Origin: CAZVAR01 sp964625225
GTDB taxonomy: Bacteria; Pseudomonadota; Alphaproteobacteria; JAJUGE01
Direction of reading: 5' to 3'
Assembly (NCBI GenBank): GCA_964625225.1
Contig: CAZVAR010000055.1
Location: 1 to 21,569 of the forward strand
Length of the DNA stretch: 21,569 nucleotides
The position numbers and the translations under genes were made by a program. Of the stretch, positions 13,409 to 20,960 are shown one piece after another. Positions within the stretch are counted from its first letter, which is position 1, and each line of letters opens with the position of its first letter. A model generated the notes under the pieces. It saw nothing but the letters and a program-made list of their open reading frames with translations. It did no database searches and was not told the origin of the DNA.

Positions 13409-14968
13409 TCATGGCCGGACCGGCGCCGGCTCGGCCCGTTCTGCGGCGGCCTCCTCCGGAGGTGTGGGCGCGCGCGGGTCAGCGGCCTCCGAAGCCTCGG
13501 GCCGGACCGCTTCGGACTCGGTCGCTTCCGGGCCGGCCGCTTCTGATCCGGTCGCTTCTGATGCGGTCGCCTCCGACCCGGCCCCTTCGGGAGCGGCCGG
13601 CGCCGGCGCGGCCGCCGGGGACGGCTCGGCCTCTTCGGCCTCACGAAGGAGCAGGGGCCCGCGCAGGCTCAACGGGGCGACGCGGCTGGGCGCCCGCCAG
13701 GCGAGGCTGTCGAAGGTGCCGCACGCCGGGCATATGGCGGACCACTCCGGCGTCGCCGCGCCGCAATTGCCGCAGACCCAGGTCGGATCGGGTTCGGCCT
13801 CGGCGGCCCGCGCGAGCCAGACCCGTGCCGCCTCCGTGTCGCCGCGCTCGCGGCTCTCCACCTCGGCCATGAGGCGGCACATGCGGGCCGACGGCTTGAC
13901 CTCCTCGGCCCGGCGGAGATGTTCGCGCGCCTCGCTCCACAGCTCGGCTTCGATGGCGGCCTCGGCCAGGGTCAGATGCGTCTCGACGTGGCCGGGATTG
14001 GTCCGCGCCAGCCGCTCGAAACGGCGATAGCGCTCCAACGGGGTCAGCTTGCCGAACAGCTCCGCGAAGGCGCGCGCGAGGGCGGGGTGCGGGTTCGCGG
14101 CCCAGGCCTCCAGGATCACCTTCTCGGCCTGCCGGGGATTGCCGGCAGCGGCTTGCCGCTTGTCCAGCTCGACCGAGGCCGGCACCAGGCCGGGATCGAG
14201 CTTGTGGGCCTCGCGGGCGAGCTGCAGCGCGCGGCCGGCATCGCCGCGGGCGTCGGCCAGTCGGCTGCGCTCGGTGCGAAGCACGGCCCGGCGGTGCTTG
14301 GCCTCGTTCCTGGTCAGCAGCTTGTACTTCTCCATGGATTCGAGCGTGCGCTCCGCATCGCCCCACCGCCTCGCCTTCACCTGGAGGTCGAACAGCGTCT
14401 CGAGCACCCAGGATGTCCCCGGACGCAGCCGGTTGGCGCGCTCCGCCAGCTCCAGGGCGCGGTCCGTGTCCCCCTCGCGCTGCGCCTGCACCAGGAGCCC
14501 GCGCAGACCGAGGAAGGCGGTCTCGGGCCGTTCCAGCATCTGCTCGAAATAGCGCCGCGCCGCGGCATGGTCGCCGTTGAGCTGCGCCGTCTGCGCCGCC
14601 AGCAGCATGGTCAGCGGCGGCTCGCCGAGCAGCGCGTCCGCCCGTCGCGCCTGCCGCCGGGCCTCGTCCGGGTCGCCGGCGGCGACCGCCACCATGCCCA
14701 GCGTCAACGCCCGATAGCCGCGTTCTCGCCGCCGCAGGCGCCAGGAGCGGCGCCAGCGGCCCGGCGCACGGAACACGAAGCGCAACAGGCTGAACAGAAT
14801 GGTCAAGGCGAGGGCCAGCGCCACTACGGCGAGGGCGAGGATGCCGACCTCGGTGTCGATGATATAGCCCTGCCACGCGATCGTTACGTCACCGGGATGT
14901 TCGGCGAACCAGTAGGCCACCGCAACGAAGGCAGCGACGATCAGGCAGAAGAGAATTGCGCGAAGCAT
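13409..14968 (-). CDS. hemY: Heme biosynthesis-associated HemY protein (membrane TPR protein)
   Basis: A 519-residue inner-membrane protein of the proteobacterial HemY type, not the protoporphyrinogen oxidase also called HemY. The N-terminus has two membrane segments (about 3-22 and 42-62) around the conserved HPGDVTIAWQGY motif. Arg-rich residues follow, then TPR-like helical repeats from about 85 to 390, including LLAAQTAQLNGDHAAARRYF and YKLLTRNEAKHRRAVL. A zinc-ribbon-like motif is present with cysteines C399, C402, C413 and C416. The last 100 or so residues are Ala/Pro/Glu-rich and contain a pentapeptide repeat. Its exact role is not settled; it is always linked to heme genes. The ATG at 14968 shares a base with the TGA of the hemD-mitofilin gene (TGATG), indicating coupled translation. 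Last gene of the hemC-hemD-hemY operon. Confidence 0.9.
   Translation of the reverse strand: MLRAILFCLIVAAFVAVAYWFAEHPGDVTIAWQGYIIDTEVGILALAVVALALALTILFSLLRFVFRAPGRWRRSWRLRRRERGYRALTLGMVAVAAGDPDEARRQARRADALLGEPPLTMLLAAQTAQLNGDHAAARRYFEQMLERPETAFLGLRGLLVQAQREGDTDRALELAERANRLRPGTSWVLETLFDLQVKARRWGDAERTLESMEKYKLLTRNEAKHRRAVLRTERSRLADARGDAGRALQLAREAHKLDPGLVPASVELDKRQAAAGNPRQAEKVILEAWAANPHPALARAFAELFGKLTPLERYRRFERLARTNPGHVETHLTLAEAAIEAELWSEAREHLRRAEEVKPSARMCRLMAEVESRERGDTEAARVWLARAAEAEPDPTWVCGNCGAATPEWSAICPACGTFDSLAWRAPSRVAPLSLRGPLLLREAEEAEPSPAAAPAPAAPEGAGSEATASEATGSEAAGPEATESEAVRPEASEAADPRAPTPPEEAAAERAEPAPVRP
13490..13579 (-). repeat. Six imperfect 15-bp tandem units encoding a pentapeptide repeat in HemY
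   Basis: In the hemY frame the six units read GSEAT, ASEAT, GSEAA, GPEAT, ESEAV and RPEAS, from 13579 down to 13490. The nucleotide units follow roughly GGTCGCTTCNGANNC on the plus strand, so the repeat is visible in DNA as well as protein. It lies in the disordered C-terminal tail. Confidence 0.85.
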
Positions 14969-16986
14969 CAGCCGGCTCCAGCTCGCTCGACGGCCGCGCG
15001 CTCCAGCGCAGCCAGCCCCTCGCGTGCCGCGAGCCGCGCGCGGGCAGCGGCGAGCCAGTCGGCGAACGCGGTTCCCGCCTCTGCGGGCAGTGTCTCGATC
15101 TCGGCCACCGCGCGGGCGAGATCGCCTCGGTTCAGCGCCGCTTCGGCGCGGGCCAGGATCGCGTCCGGTTCCTCGCCCGGGACATCCTCGCCGACGCGGC
15201 GCACCCGTACGACGGAGACCGCCCGGTCGAGCGCCCGGTCGAGCCATCCCTGTCCGGTATCCGGCTGCAGCGGCGGGCGCACCTCGTCGGCGATCGCGCG
15301 GAACCGATCGCGCAGCATCGCCACCGTCGGAATGCCCTGCTCGGCCCGATCGACCCAGCCGGCCAGCGCCTGGCTCACGACCGGGTCGTCGCCGGTCACC
15401 CGCTGCAGGGTTGCGGCCGCCGGCGCGAACGGCTCTCCGCTGTCCAGCGCCGCCCGGATCTGACTGGCCGCCAGCAGCAACGCCGCCGTGTTTTCGCTGG
15501 CCGCCTGCTCGGAGACGCGGGCGAGGGCGGCGACGCGCTCCTCCAGCGCCTTGAGCGCCTCGGCGACACGGCTCGACTCCGCACGAACCTGCTCCGCCAG
15601 CCGCGCGCTCGCCTGTTCGGTCTGCGACAGTCGTTGCGCCAGGGCCGCGTTCTCGTTCCGCATCGTCCGCTCGGCTTCGGCCAGCCGCGTCGCGATCGCC
15701 TGCGTGTCCCGCCGCAGCGCCGCCTCGGCCTCCCCGAGGCGCGCCGCGAGCGCCTCGTTCTCCTCACGCAGGACGGCGATCGCCTGCTCGACGGCCGCGC
15801 TCGCCGTACCGGCGTCCTCGGGCTGCGCCGCGAGGCGGCGCTCGATCTCCTCGAGCTGCTCGCCGACCCGGGCAACCTGGTCCGCCGCTGCCGACACACG
15901 CTGCTCGGTCTCGGCGATCCGGCCGATCAGCCGCCGTTCGATCGCCGCCAGATCGCCGGCCACCCGCTCCTCGTTGGCGCGCGCCCGTTCCGCGAGCGCG
16001 GTGAACGCCGGATCCTCGGATAGCGGCCGGCGCTGTTCGGCGATCAGCGCGTTCATCCGGGTCTGTTCGCGCCAGAGCATGTACCCGCCGGCACCGAGCG
16101 CCCCAATCAGCAGCACGAGCAGGAGCATCGCCACAACAAGCCCGCCGCGCCGCGCCGGCGCCGGGGGAGGGGCGACGCTCGGTGCCGGCTCGGCCGCGGC
16201 GGCGGGAGCGGCCGGCTCCGGCTCGGCGGCCGGCTCGGCTGCGGGGGCGGGATCCGGCTCCGCCGACTGCCGGCGCGCGATCCAGCCGTCGATCGCAGCG
16301 ACCACGGCCTCTTGTTCGGGACGTTCGGCAATCTCGATCCCCTGCCAGGGCAGGGAACGAAGCGCCTCGGCGACGTTCGCGCTGATGCAGACCGCGGTTA
16401 CGCTGCCGCAGCTTTCGCGCAGCCCCGCCTCTTCGACCAGGCGCACGAAGGTCTCGGCCGTGCGCGGCGAGAAGAAGAGCGCAAGATCGACGCTGCCGGC
16501 GCGGAGCGCCTCGATCGTCTCCGGCGCCAGGGCGGCGGCCGGGCGCGCTGCGTACATCTCCTCGCGCCGGACGGTGAACCCCGCTGCGACGAGCTGATCC
16601 GGGAATTCGCCCGCGGTGACCCGTCCCGCGGCGTAGACCAGCGGGCCGGCCGCGGGGTCGAGTCGCTCGAGCACCAGTCGCGCCAGGGCCTCGCCGTCGC
16701 CGCGGGCGCTCTCGACCCGGGTGAAGCCCAGCTCGCGCGCGGTCTGTGCGGTGGCGTCGCCCACCGCGTAGACCGGCACGTCACGCGTCTCGGTTGCAGC
16801 CGCGAGCTCGCGGATGCCGAAGCCGCTGGTCACCAGCACCGCCTGCACGCCGGTCAGATCCACCGGCCCGTGCTCGGTCGGCCGGATCTCCAGCAGCGGG
16901 TCGAGCAGCACGTCGATATCGCGTTCCGCGAGATCCCGGGCGATCGACCCGGCATTCTCGCGCGGCCGCGTGATCAGCGCCCGCAT
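14968..16986 (-). CDS. hemD: Fusion of uroporphyrinogen-III synthase (HemD) with a membrane-anchored mitofilin/Mic60-like domain
   Basis: A single 672-residue frame. Residues 1-240 form a HemD-like domain: MRALITRPRENA at the start, VLVTSGFGIRELA, VYAVGDATAQTARELGF, LVYAAGRVTAGEF, ALFFSPRTAETFVRL and AVCISANVAEAL. HemD closes hydroxymethylbilane into uroporphyrinogen III with inversion of ring D. Residues 241-277 are a Pro/Ala/Glu linker, 281-305 a transmembrane segment with RR before it, and about 306-500 a long coiled coil. The C-terminus (SLVSVRRVGE-like VSVVRVRRVGED, then DAILARAEAALNRGDLARAVAEIETLP) matches alphaproteobacterial mitofilin domains. I infer a cytosolic enzyme and a periplasmic mitofilin part. 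AGGAGG lies 6 bases before the ATG. The gene is 29 bases after hemC and shares one base with hemY. Confidence 0.9.
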   Translation of the reverse strand: MRALITRPRENAGSIARDLAERDIDVLLDPLLEIRPTEHGPVDLTGVQAVLVTSGFGIRELAAATETRDVPVYAVGDATAQTARELGFTRVESARGDGEALARLVLERLDPAAGPLVYAAGRVTAGEFPDQLVAAGFTVRREEMYAARPAAALAPETIEALRAGSVDLALFFSPRTAETFVRLVEEAGLRESCGSVTAVCISANVAEALRSLPWQGIEIAERPEQEAVVAAIDGWIARRQSAEPDPAPAAEPAAEPEPAAPAAAAEPAPSVAPPPAPARRGGLVVAMLLLVLLIGALGAGGYMLWREQTRMNALIAEQRRPLSEDPAFTALAERARANEERVAGDLAAIERRLIGRIAETEQRVSAAADQVARVGEQLEEIERRLAAQPEDAGTASAAVEQAIAVLREENEALAARLGEAEAALRRDTQAIATRLAEAERTMRNENAALAQRLSQTEQASARLAEQVRAESSRVAEALKALEERVAALARVSEQAASENTAALLLAASQIRAALDSGEPFAPAAATLQRVTGDDPVVSQALAGWVDRAEQGIPTVAMLRDRFRAIADEVRPPLQPDTGQGWLDRALDRAVSVVRVRRVGEDVPGEEPDAILARAEAALNRGDLARAVAEIETLPAEAGTAFADWLAAARARLAAREGLAALERAAVERAGAG

Positions 16987-16992
16987 CCTTCC

Positions 16993-16998
16993 CCTCCT
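16993..16998 (-). promoter_or_regulatory. Ribosome binding site of the hemD fusion gene
   Basis: On the minus strand AGGAGG lies 6 bases before the ATG at 16986. It decides this start against the long upstream open frame, which only runs antisense or out of frame through hemC. Confidence 0.85.
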
Positions 16999-17015
16999 CG
17001 CGGCCGCCGCCGCCC

Positions 17016-17948
17016 TCAGTCGAACAGCTCCCGGTCGCCTGCCGCCCGCAGTTCGCGGCCGGCGTCCGTGCCCATTGCCTCCGCATCGCCAAGGGCGCTG
17101 CGACGCGATACCCGCCAGACCCGGCTGCCGTCCGGGCGCGCCAGCAGCGCGCGCAGCGCGAGCCCGCCGGCACCGTCCGGTTCCGCCAGCGCGCCGACCG
17201 GCGTACGACAGGATCCGTCGAGTGCCGCCAGCAGCGCCCGCTCGGCCGCGACCGCGGCGGCGCTCTCTGCGTGCCCGATCGCCGCAAGCCGGTCGCGGAT
17301 CGCGGCATCGTCCGCGCGGCACTCGACCCCGATGGCGCCCTGTGCCGCCGCCGGCAGCAGCTCCGACGGGTCCAGGACGGCGGCAACAATATCGGCGAGG
17401 CCCAGTCGCTTCAATCCCGCCAGCGCCAGCAGGGTGGCCGCGGCGTGGCCCTCGCGTATCTTGCGGATGCGGGTCTCGACGTTACCGCGGAGGGTCACGA
17501 TCGACAGATCCGGCCGGAGCGCGAGGAGCTGGGCCTGCCGCCGCAGTGACGAGGTGCCGACCGATGCACCCGCCGGCAGCGCCGCGATCCGGTCGGCGCC
17601 GAAGCAGATCAGCGCATCGCGCGGATCCTCGCGCGGCAGCACCGCCGCGATGACGAATCGGGGGTCGATCCAGGTCTCGACATCCTTCATCGAGTGGACG
17701 GCGAGATCGATGCGCCGGTCGGAGAGGGCCTGTTCGATCTCCTTCACGAACAGCCCCTTGTTGCCGATCGCAGACAGGGGCCGGTCCTGCACGCGGTCTC
17801 CCGTCGTCACGATCGGCACGATCGCGATGTCGTCGGGGTTTGCGAGGGTCGGGTCTGCCGCGAACAGGCGCGCGCGCACCTGCTCCGCCTGGGCCAGGGC
17901 CAGCGGGCTGCCGCGCGTGCCGATGCGGATTGGGGTCGGAAGGGGCAT
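17016..17948 (-). CDS. hemC: Hydroxymethylbilane synthase (porphobilinogen deaminase)
   Basis: A 310-residue cytoplasmic enzyme that polymerises four porphobilinogen molecules into hydroxymethylbilane, the substrate of HemD encoded next. It shows the N-terminal IRIGTRGSPLALAQA, IGNKGLFVKEIEQAL, the active-site DLAVHSMKDV, GTSSLRRQAQLL and LRGNVETRIRKI. The GSCRTPVGA motif carries Cys247, which should attach the dipyrromethane cofactor. The ATG at 17948 fits the family start (MPLPTPIRIGTRG). No Shine-Dalgarno sequence is seen upstream, and a weak promoter-like sequence ends only 7 bases before the ATG, so the mRNA may be leaderless. It is divergent from tsaD across 83 bases and is the first gene of the heme operon. 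Confidence 0.96.
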   Translation of the reverse strand: MPLPTPIRIGTRGSPLALAQAEQVRARLFAADPTLANPDDIAIVPIVTTGDRVQDRPLSAIGNKGLFVKEIEQALSDRRIDLAVHSMKDVETWIDPRFVIAAVLPREDPRDALICFGADRIAALPAGASVGTSSLRRQAQLLALRPDLSIVTLRGNVETRIRKIREGHAAATLLALAGLKRLGLADIVAAVLDPSELLPAAAQGAIGVECRADDAAIRDRLAAIGHAESAAAVAAERALLAALDGSCRTPVGALAEPDGAGGLALRALLARPDGSRVWRVSRRSALGDAEAMGTDAGRELRAAGDRELFD

Positions 17949-17955
17949 ATATGCG

Positions 17956-17984
17956 TGTGTAGACAGTCTATGAGCTTTTCGCAA
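17956..17984 (-). promoter_or_regulatory. Weak candidate promoter of hemC, possibly giving a leaderless mRNA
   Basis: On the minus strand TTGCGA (17984-17979) is followed after 17 bases by TACACA (17961-17956), matching the sigma-70 consensus at 4/6 and 3/6. The -10 box would end 7 bases before the hemC ATG, putting transcription start at or next to the start codon. This fits the missing ribosome binding site, but the match is weak. No clear tsaD promoter is seen in the same 83-base divergent region. Confidence 0.3.
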
Positions 17985-18031
17985 AGTAGTTACGCCGCGC
18001 CGGGGTTCCCAGCGCTGCGACGAGGTGTCCG

Positions 18032-19072
18032 ATGGTCGTTCTGGGAATCGAGACGAGCTGTGACGAAACCGCCGCCGCGCTGGTGCGCGACGATCGCACC
18101 GTGCTGGCCGAGGCGGTGCTGTCGCAGCTTGCGGAGCACCGCCCGTACGGCGGCATCGTTCCGGAGATCGCGGCACGCGCCCACCTCGACCATCTCGACG
18201 GGCTGATCGCGCGCGTGATGGGCGAGGCGCGGCTCGGGTTTGCCGACCTTGACGGCATCGCCGCGACCGGCGGGCCGGGGCTGATCGGCGGCATCATCGT
18301 CGGGGTGATGACGGCAAAGGCGATCGCAGCGGTCGCCGACCGGCCCTTTCTCGCCGTCAACCATCTCGAAGGGCATGCGCTGACCGCCCGGCTGACCGAG
18401 GGTCTCGATTTCCCCTATCTGCTGCTGCTGGTGTCCGGGGGCCATTGCCAGCTCCTCGCGGTCGAAGGGGTCGGCCGCTATCGCCGCCTCGGCGGCACCA
18501 TCGACGATGCCGTGGGCGAGGCGTTCGACAAAGTCGCGAAGATGCTGGGCCTCGGCTATCCCGGCGGTCCGGCGGTGGAGGCGGCGGCGTCGGACGGGGA
18601 GCCGGGCCGGTTCCCGCTGCCGCGGCCGATGCTCGGCCGCCCGGGCTGCGACTTCTCCTTTTCCGGCCTCAAGACGGCGGTGCGGCGGCATATCGAGGCC
18701 CTGCCGCCAGGGCCGCCGACCGGTCAGGACGTGGCCGACCTCTGCGCCGCCTTTCAGACCGCGGTCGGCGACGTGCTGGTGGACCGCTGCCGCAACGCCA
18801 TCCGCGCCTTCGGCGGGATGCACGGCGGGGGCGGTACCCTGGTCGTTGCCGGCGGCGTTGCCGCCAACCGGTATCTGCGCGGCCGCTTGGCGGCGCTCTG
18901 CGCGAGCGAGGGCGTGCGTCTCGTGGCACCGCCGCTGCGCCTCTGTACCGACAATGCCACCATGATCGCCTGGGCGGGGGTCGAGCGGCTTCGGCTCGGC
19001 CTCGTCGATTCGCTCGACTTCGCCCCCCGGCCGCGCTGGCCGCTCGATCCGGCCGCAGGGGCGGTCCGATGA
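18032..19072 (+). CDS. tsaD: tRNA N6-threonylcarbamoyltransferase TsaD
   Basis: A 346-residue ASKHA-fold enzyme that transfers the threonylcarbamoyl group to A37 of ANN-decoding tRNAs, working with TsaB and the ATPase TsaE (encoded elsewhere in this window). It begins MVVLGIETSCDETAAALV. The metal-binding histidines are in NHLEGHALTARL (H111 and H115), with a further ligand D307 in CTDNATMIAWAG. Also visible are ATGGPGLIGG, LLLLVSGGHCQL, the dimer and substrate region GEAFDKVAKMLGLGYPGGP, FSFSGLKTA and VVAGGVAANRYLR. GAGG (18022-18025) lies 6 bases before the ATG at 18032. It is divergent from hemC, an arrangement common in Alphaproteobacteria, and overlaps gpsA by 4 bases. Confidence 0.97.
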   Translation: MVVLGIETSCDETAAALVRDDRTVLAEAVLSQLAEHRPYGGIVPEIAARAHLDHLDGLIARVMGEARLGFADLDGIAATGGPGLIGGIIVGVMTAKAIAAVADRPFLAVNHLEGHALTARLTEGLDFPYLLLLVSGGHCQLLAVEGVGRYRRLGGTIDDAVGEAFDKVAKMLGLGYPGGPAVEAAASDGEPGRFPLPRPMLGRPGCDFSFSGLKTAVRRHIEALPPGPPTGQDVADLCAAFQTAVGDVLVDRCRNAIRAFGGMHGGGGTLVVAGGVAANRYLRGRLAALCASEGVRLVAPPLRLCTDNATMIAWAGVERLRLGLVDSLDFAPRPRWPLDPAAGAVR

Positions 19073-20076
19073 CGCCGGACCGGATCGGCGTGATCGGCGC
19101 CGGGGCCTGGGGCACGGCGCTGGCCGTCGCCGCGCGCCGCGCCGGTCATCGCGTCGTGCTCTGGGCGCGCGAGCGGGAGATCGCCGACGCGATCAACGAC
19201 CGGCACGAGAATCCCGCCTACCTGCCGGGCGTGACGCTCGACCCCGGCATCGCCGCGACCACGGACCCGGCCCGGGCGGCCGATGCCGGGCTCGTGCTGC
19301 TGGTCACCCCGGCGCAGCATCTCCGCGCCGTCGCATCCCTTCTCGCGCCGCACTGGCGGGCGGGAACGCCCGCGGTGATCTGCGCCAAGGGCATCGAGGA
19401 GGACAGCGGCCTGCTGCTGAGCCAGGTGCTCGCCGGGCTGCTCCCCGCGGCGCCGCAGGCGGTCCTGTCCGGACCGACCTTCGCGCGCGAGGTGGCGCAG
19501 GACCTGCCCACGGCCGCGACGGTCGCCGCGGCCAATCCGGATCTCGCGGCGCGGCTGGCGGCCGCGCTCGCGACCCGCCGGTTCCGGCTCTATGCCGGCG
19601 ACGATCCGATCGGCGCCCAGATCGGCGGCGCCGTGAAGAACGTGATCGCGATCGCCGCCGGCGTGGTGGCCGGGCGGAGGCTCGGCGACAATGCCAGGGC
19701 CGCGCTGATCACCCGCGGGCTGGCGGAGATGGGCCGGCTGGCCGCCGCGCTCGGCGCCCGGCCCGGGACGATGATGGGGCTGACCGGACTCGGCGACCTG
19801 ACGCTGACCTGCTCGGCGCCGCAGTCCCGCAATTTCTCGCTCGGCATCGCGCTCGGGGAGGGCAGGGCGCTGGGCGCCGTCCTGGCCGAGCGCCGCAGCG
19901 TCGCCGAGGGCGTCCACACCGCGCGCTCGGTCGGCACGCTCGCCCGCAGGGTCGGGGTCGAAATGCCGATCTGCGCGGCGGTCGAACGCGTCCTCCATCA
20001 CGGTGCTCCGCTCGATGCCGCGATCGAGGGGCTGCTGTCGCGGCCGCTGACCGCGGAGATGCCCCGGGACGCATAG
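19069..20076 (+). CDS. gpsA: Glycerol-3-phosphate dehydrogenase [NAD(P)+]
   Basis: A 335-residue cytoplasmic enzyme that reduces dihydroxyacetone phosphate to sn-glycerol 3-phosphate, the backbone of phospholipids. It has the N-terminal Rossmann motif IGAGAWGTALA (from residue 9), CAKGIEEDSG, VLSGPTFAREVA, the catalytic lysine K190 in GGAVKNVIAIAAGV, and the C-terminal substrate region GLTGLGDLTLTC with SRNFSLG and VAEGVHTA. The start ATG at 19069 makes an ATGA overlap with the tsaD stop, so the two are very likely cotranscribed and coupled. Frames extending further upstream only run through tsaD out of frame. Confidence 0.97.
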   Translation: MTPDRIGVIGAGAWGTALAVAARRAGHRVVLWAREREIADAINDRHENPAYLPGVTLDPGIAATTDPARAADAGLVLLVTPAQHLRAVASLLAPHWRAGTPAVICAKGIEEDSGLLLSQVLAGLLPAAPQAVLSGPTFAREVAQDLPTAATVAAANPDLAARLAAALATRRFRLYAGDDPIGAQIGGAVKNVIAIAAGVVAGRRLGDNARAALITRGLAEMGRLAAALGARPGTMMGLTGLGDLTLTCSAPQSRNFSLGIALGEGRALGAVLAERRSVAEGVHTARSVGTLARRVGVEMPICAAVERVLHHGAPLDAAIEGLLSRPLTAEMPRDA

Positions 20077-20112
20077 GTCGCGGCGTGCCGGGCTCCTCTG
20101 GCGCGGTGCCGG

Positions 20113-20144
20113 CCGATCCGCTAAGCAGGTCGGAAGCGGATCGG
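20113..20144. repeat. Perfect 10-bp inverted repeat upstream of the EVE-domain gene
   Basis: CCGATCCGCT (20113-20122) and AGCGGATCGG (20135-20144) are exact reverse complements with a 12-base spacer. It lies in the 85-base space between gpsA and the EVE gene and ends 8 bases before the ribosome binding site. No T-run follows, so it is not a standard terminator; it could be an operator, an mRNA-end hairpin or an attenuator. Confidence 0.6.
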
Positions 20145-20161
20145 TGGCGGGCGAGGGGGAG

Positions 20162-20575
20162 ATGGCCTACTGGATCTTCAAGAGCGAGCCGGGCAGCTAT
20201 TCGTGGGACGACATGATGCGCGACGGCGTGACCGGCTGGGATGGGGTCCGCAACGCCCAGGCGTGCAACAACATGAAAGCGATGCGGGTGGGCGATCGCG
20301 GCTTCTTCTATCATTCGGTCGACGAGAAGGCGATCGTCGGCGTGGTCGAGGTGGTCGAGCCGTTCCAGCCGGACCCGAGCGACGCCAGCGGCCGCTGGGG
20401 CATGGTCAAAGTGAAGGCGGTCATGCCGGTCGAGAGACCGGTGACGCTGGCCGAGATCAAGGCCGATCCGGCCTTCGCTGACCTGCCGCTGGTGCGCCAG
20501 TCGCGGCTGTCCGTCTCGCCGGTGTCGGAGGAGGCATGGATCCGCCTGTGCAGGATGGCGGGCGTGGCGCCGTGA
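20162..20575 (+). CDS. EVE-domain protein (modified-base-binding fold, PUA-like)
   Basis: A 137-residue protein made of one EVE domain of the PUA-like superfamily. It begins MAYWIFKSEPGSYSWDDM and contains GWDGVRNAQACNNMKAMRVG and FFYHSVDEKAIVGVVEVVE, then PDPSD and a C-terminal LPLVRQSRLSVSPVSEEAW. EVE and related YTH or ASCH domains bind modified bases in DNA or RNA; the target of stand-alone EVE proteins in bacteria is mostly unknown. The ATG at 20162, with GAGG at 20153-20156, was chosen over an in-frame GTG at 20144 because the family starts at this Met and the GTG lies in an inverted repeat. It is 85 bases after gpsA and overlaps the Rieske protein gene. Confidence 0.92.
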   Translation: MAYWIFKSEPGSYSWDDMMRDGVTGWDGVRNAQACNNMKAMRVGDRGFFYHSVDEKAIVGVVEVVEPFQPDPSDASGRWGMVKVKAVMPVERPVTLAEIKADPAFADLPLVRQSRLSVSPVSEEAWIRLCRMAGVAP

Positions 20576-20910
20576 GCGAGCCCCGCCGTCTCTGCAGGCT
20601 GGAGGAGGTGTCCGAGGGAGATGCGCGCGGCTTTGCCCTGGACGACGGCACGGGAGTGCGGAAGGTCCTGGTGGTGCGGCGCGGCGGCCGCGTGTTCGGC
20701 TATCTCAACCGCTGTCCGCATGCGGGCACCCCGCTCGACTGGGTGCCGGGCCGCTTCTTCTGCCGGTCGCGCGAGTATCTGATGTGCGCCATGCACGGCG
20801 CGCTGTTCGAGATCGAGACCGGCCTCTGCATCGACGGTCCGTGCGCGGGAGACAGGCTGGCGCCCGTCGCGCTGCGCATCGAGGGCGGCGCGGTGGTGTT
20901 GGCCGGCTGA
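20572..20910 (+). CDS. Small Rieske [2Fe-2S] protein
   Basis: A 112-residue stand-alone Rieske-fold protein, like the ferredoxin subunits of ring-hydroxylating oxygenases. The two cluster-binding boxes are CPHAG (C48 and H50) and CAMHGALFE (C72 and H75), 21 residues apart between cysteines within LNRCPHAGTPLDW and YLMCAMHG. The C-terminal GLCIDGPCAGDRLAPVALRIEGG is typical of this group. The partner enzyme is not encoded nearby, so its electron acceptor is unknown. I chose the GTG at 20572, which forms a GTGA overlap with the EVE stop. An in-frame ATG at 20536, preceded by GGAGGAGG, would add 12 residues inside the EVE gene and is a real alternative. Confidence 0.87.
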   Translation: MSEPRRLCRLEEVSEGDARGFALDDGTGVRKVLVVRRGGRVFGYLNRCPHAGTPLDWVPGRFFCRSREYLMCAMHGALFEIETGLCIDGPCAGDRLAPVALRIEGGAVVLAG

Positions 20911-20931
20911 CGGGGCGAGCGCAGCCGGCCG

Positions 20932-20960
20932 TTGCCCCGGAACGTCGGACCGGCTCAAAT
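20932..20960 (+). promoter_or_regulatory. Weak candidate promoter of the SDR gene
   Basis: TTGCCC (20932-20937) and TCAAAT (20955-20960) are separated by 17 bases and match the sigma-70 consensus at 4/6 each. They lie in the 110-base space between the Rieske gene and the dehydrogenase gene. Confidence 0.3.

Noticed and set aside
13490..13579. CRISPR-like array
   Set aside because: The 15-base units are contiguous, without spacers, in frame within hemY and encode a pentapeptide repeat.
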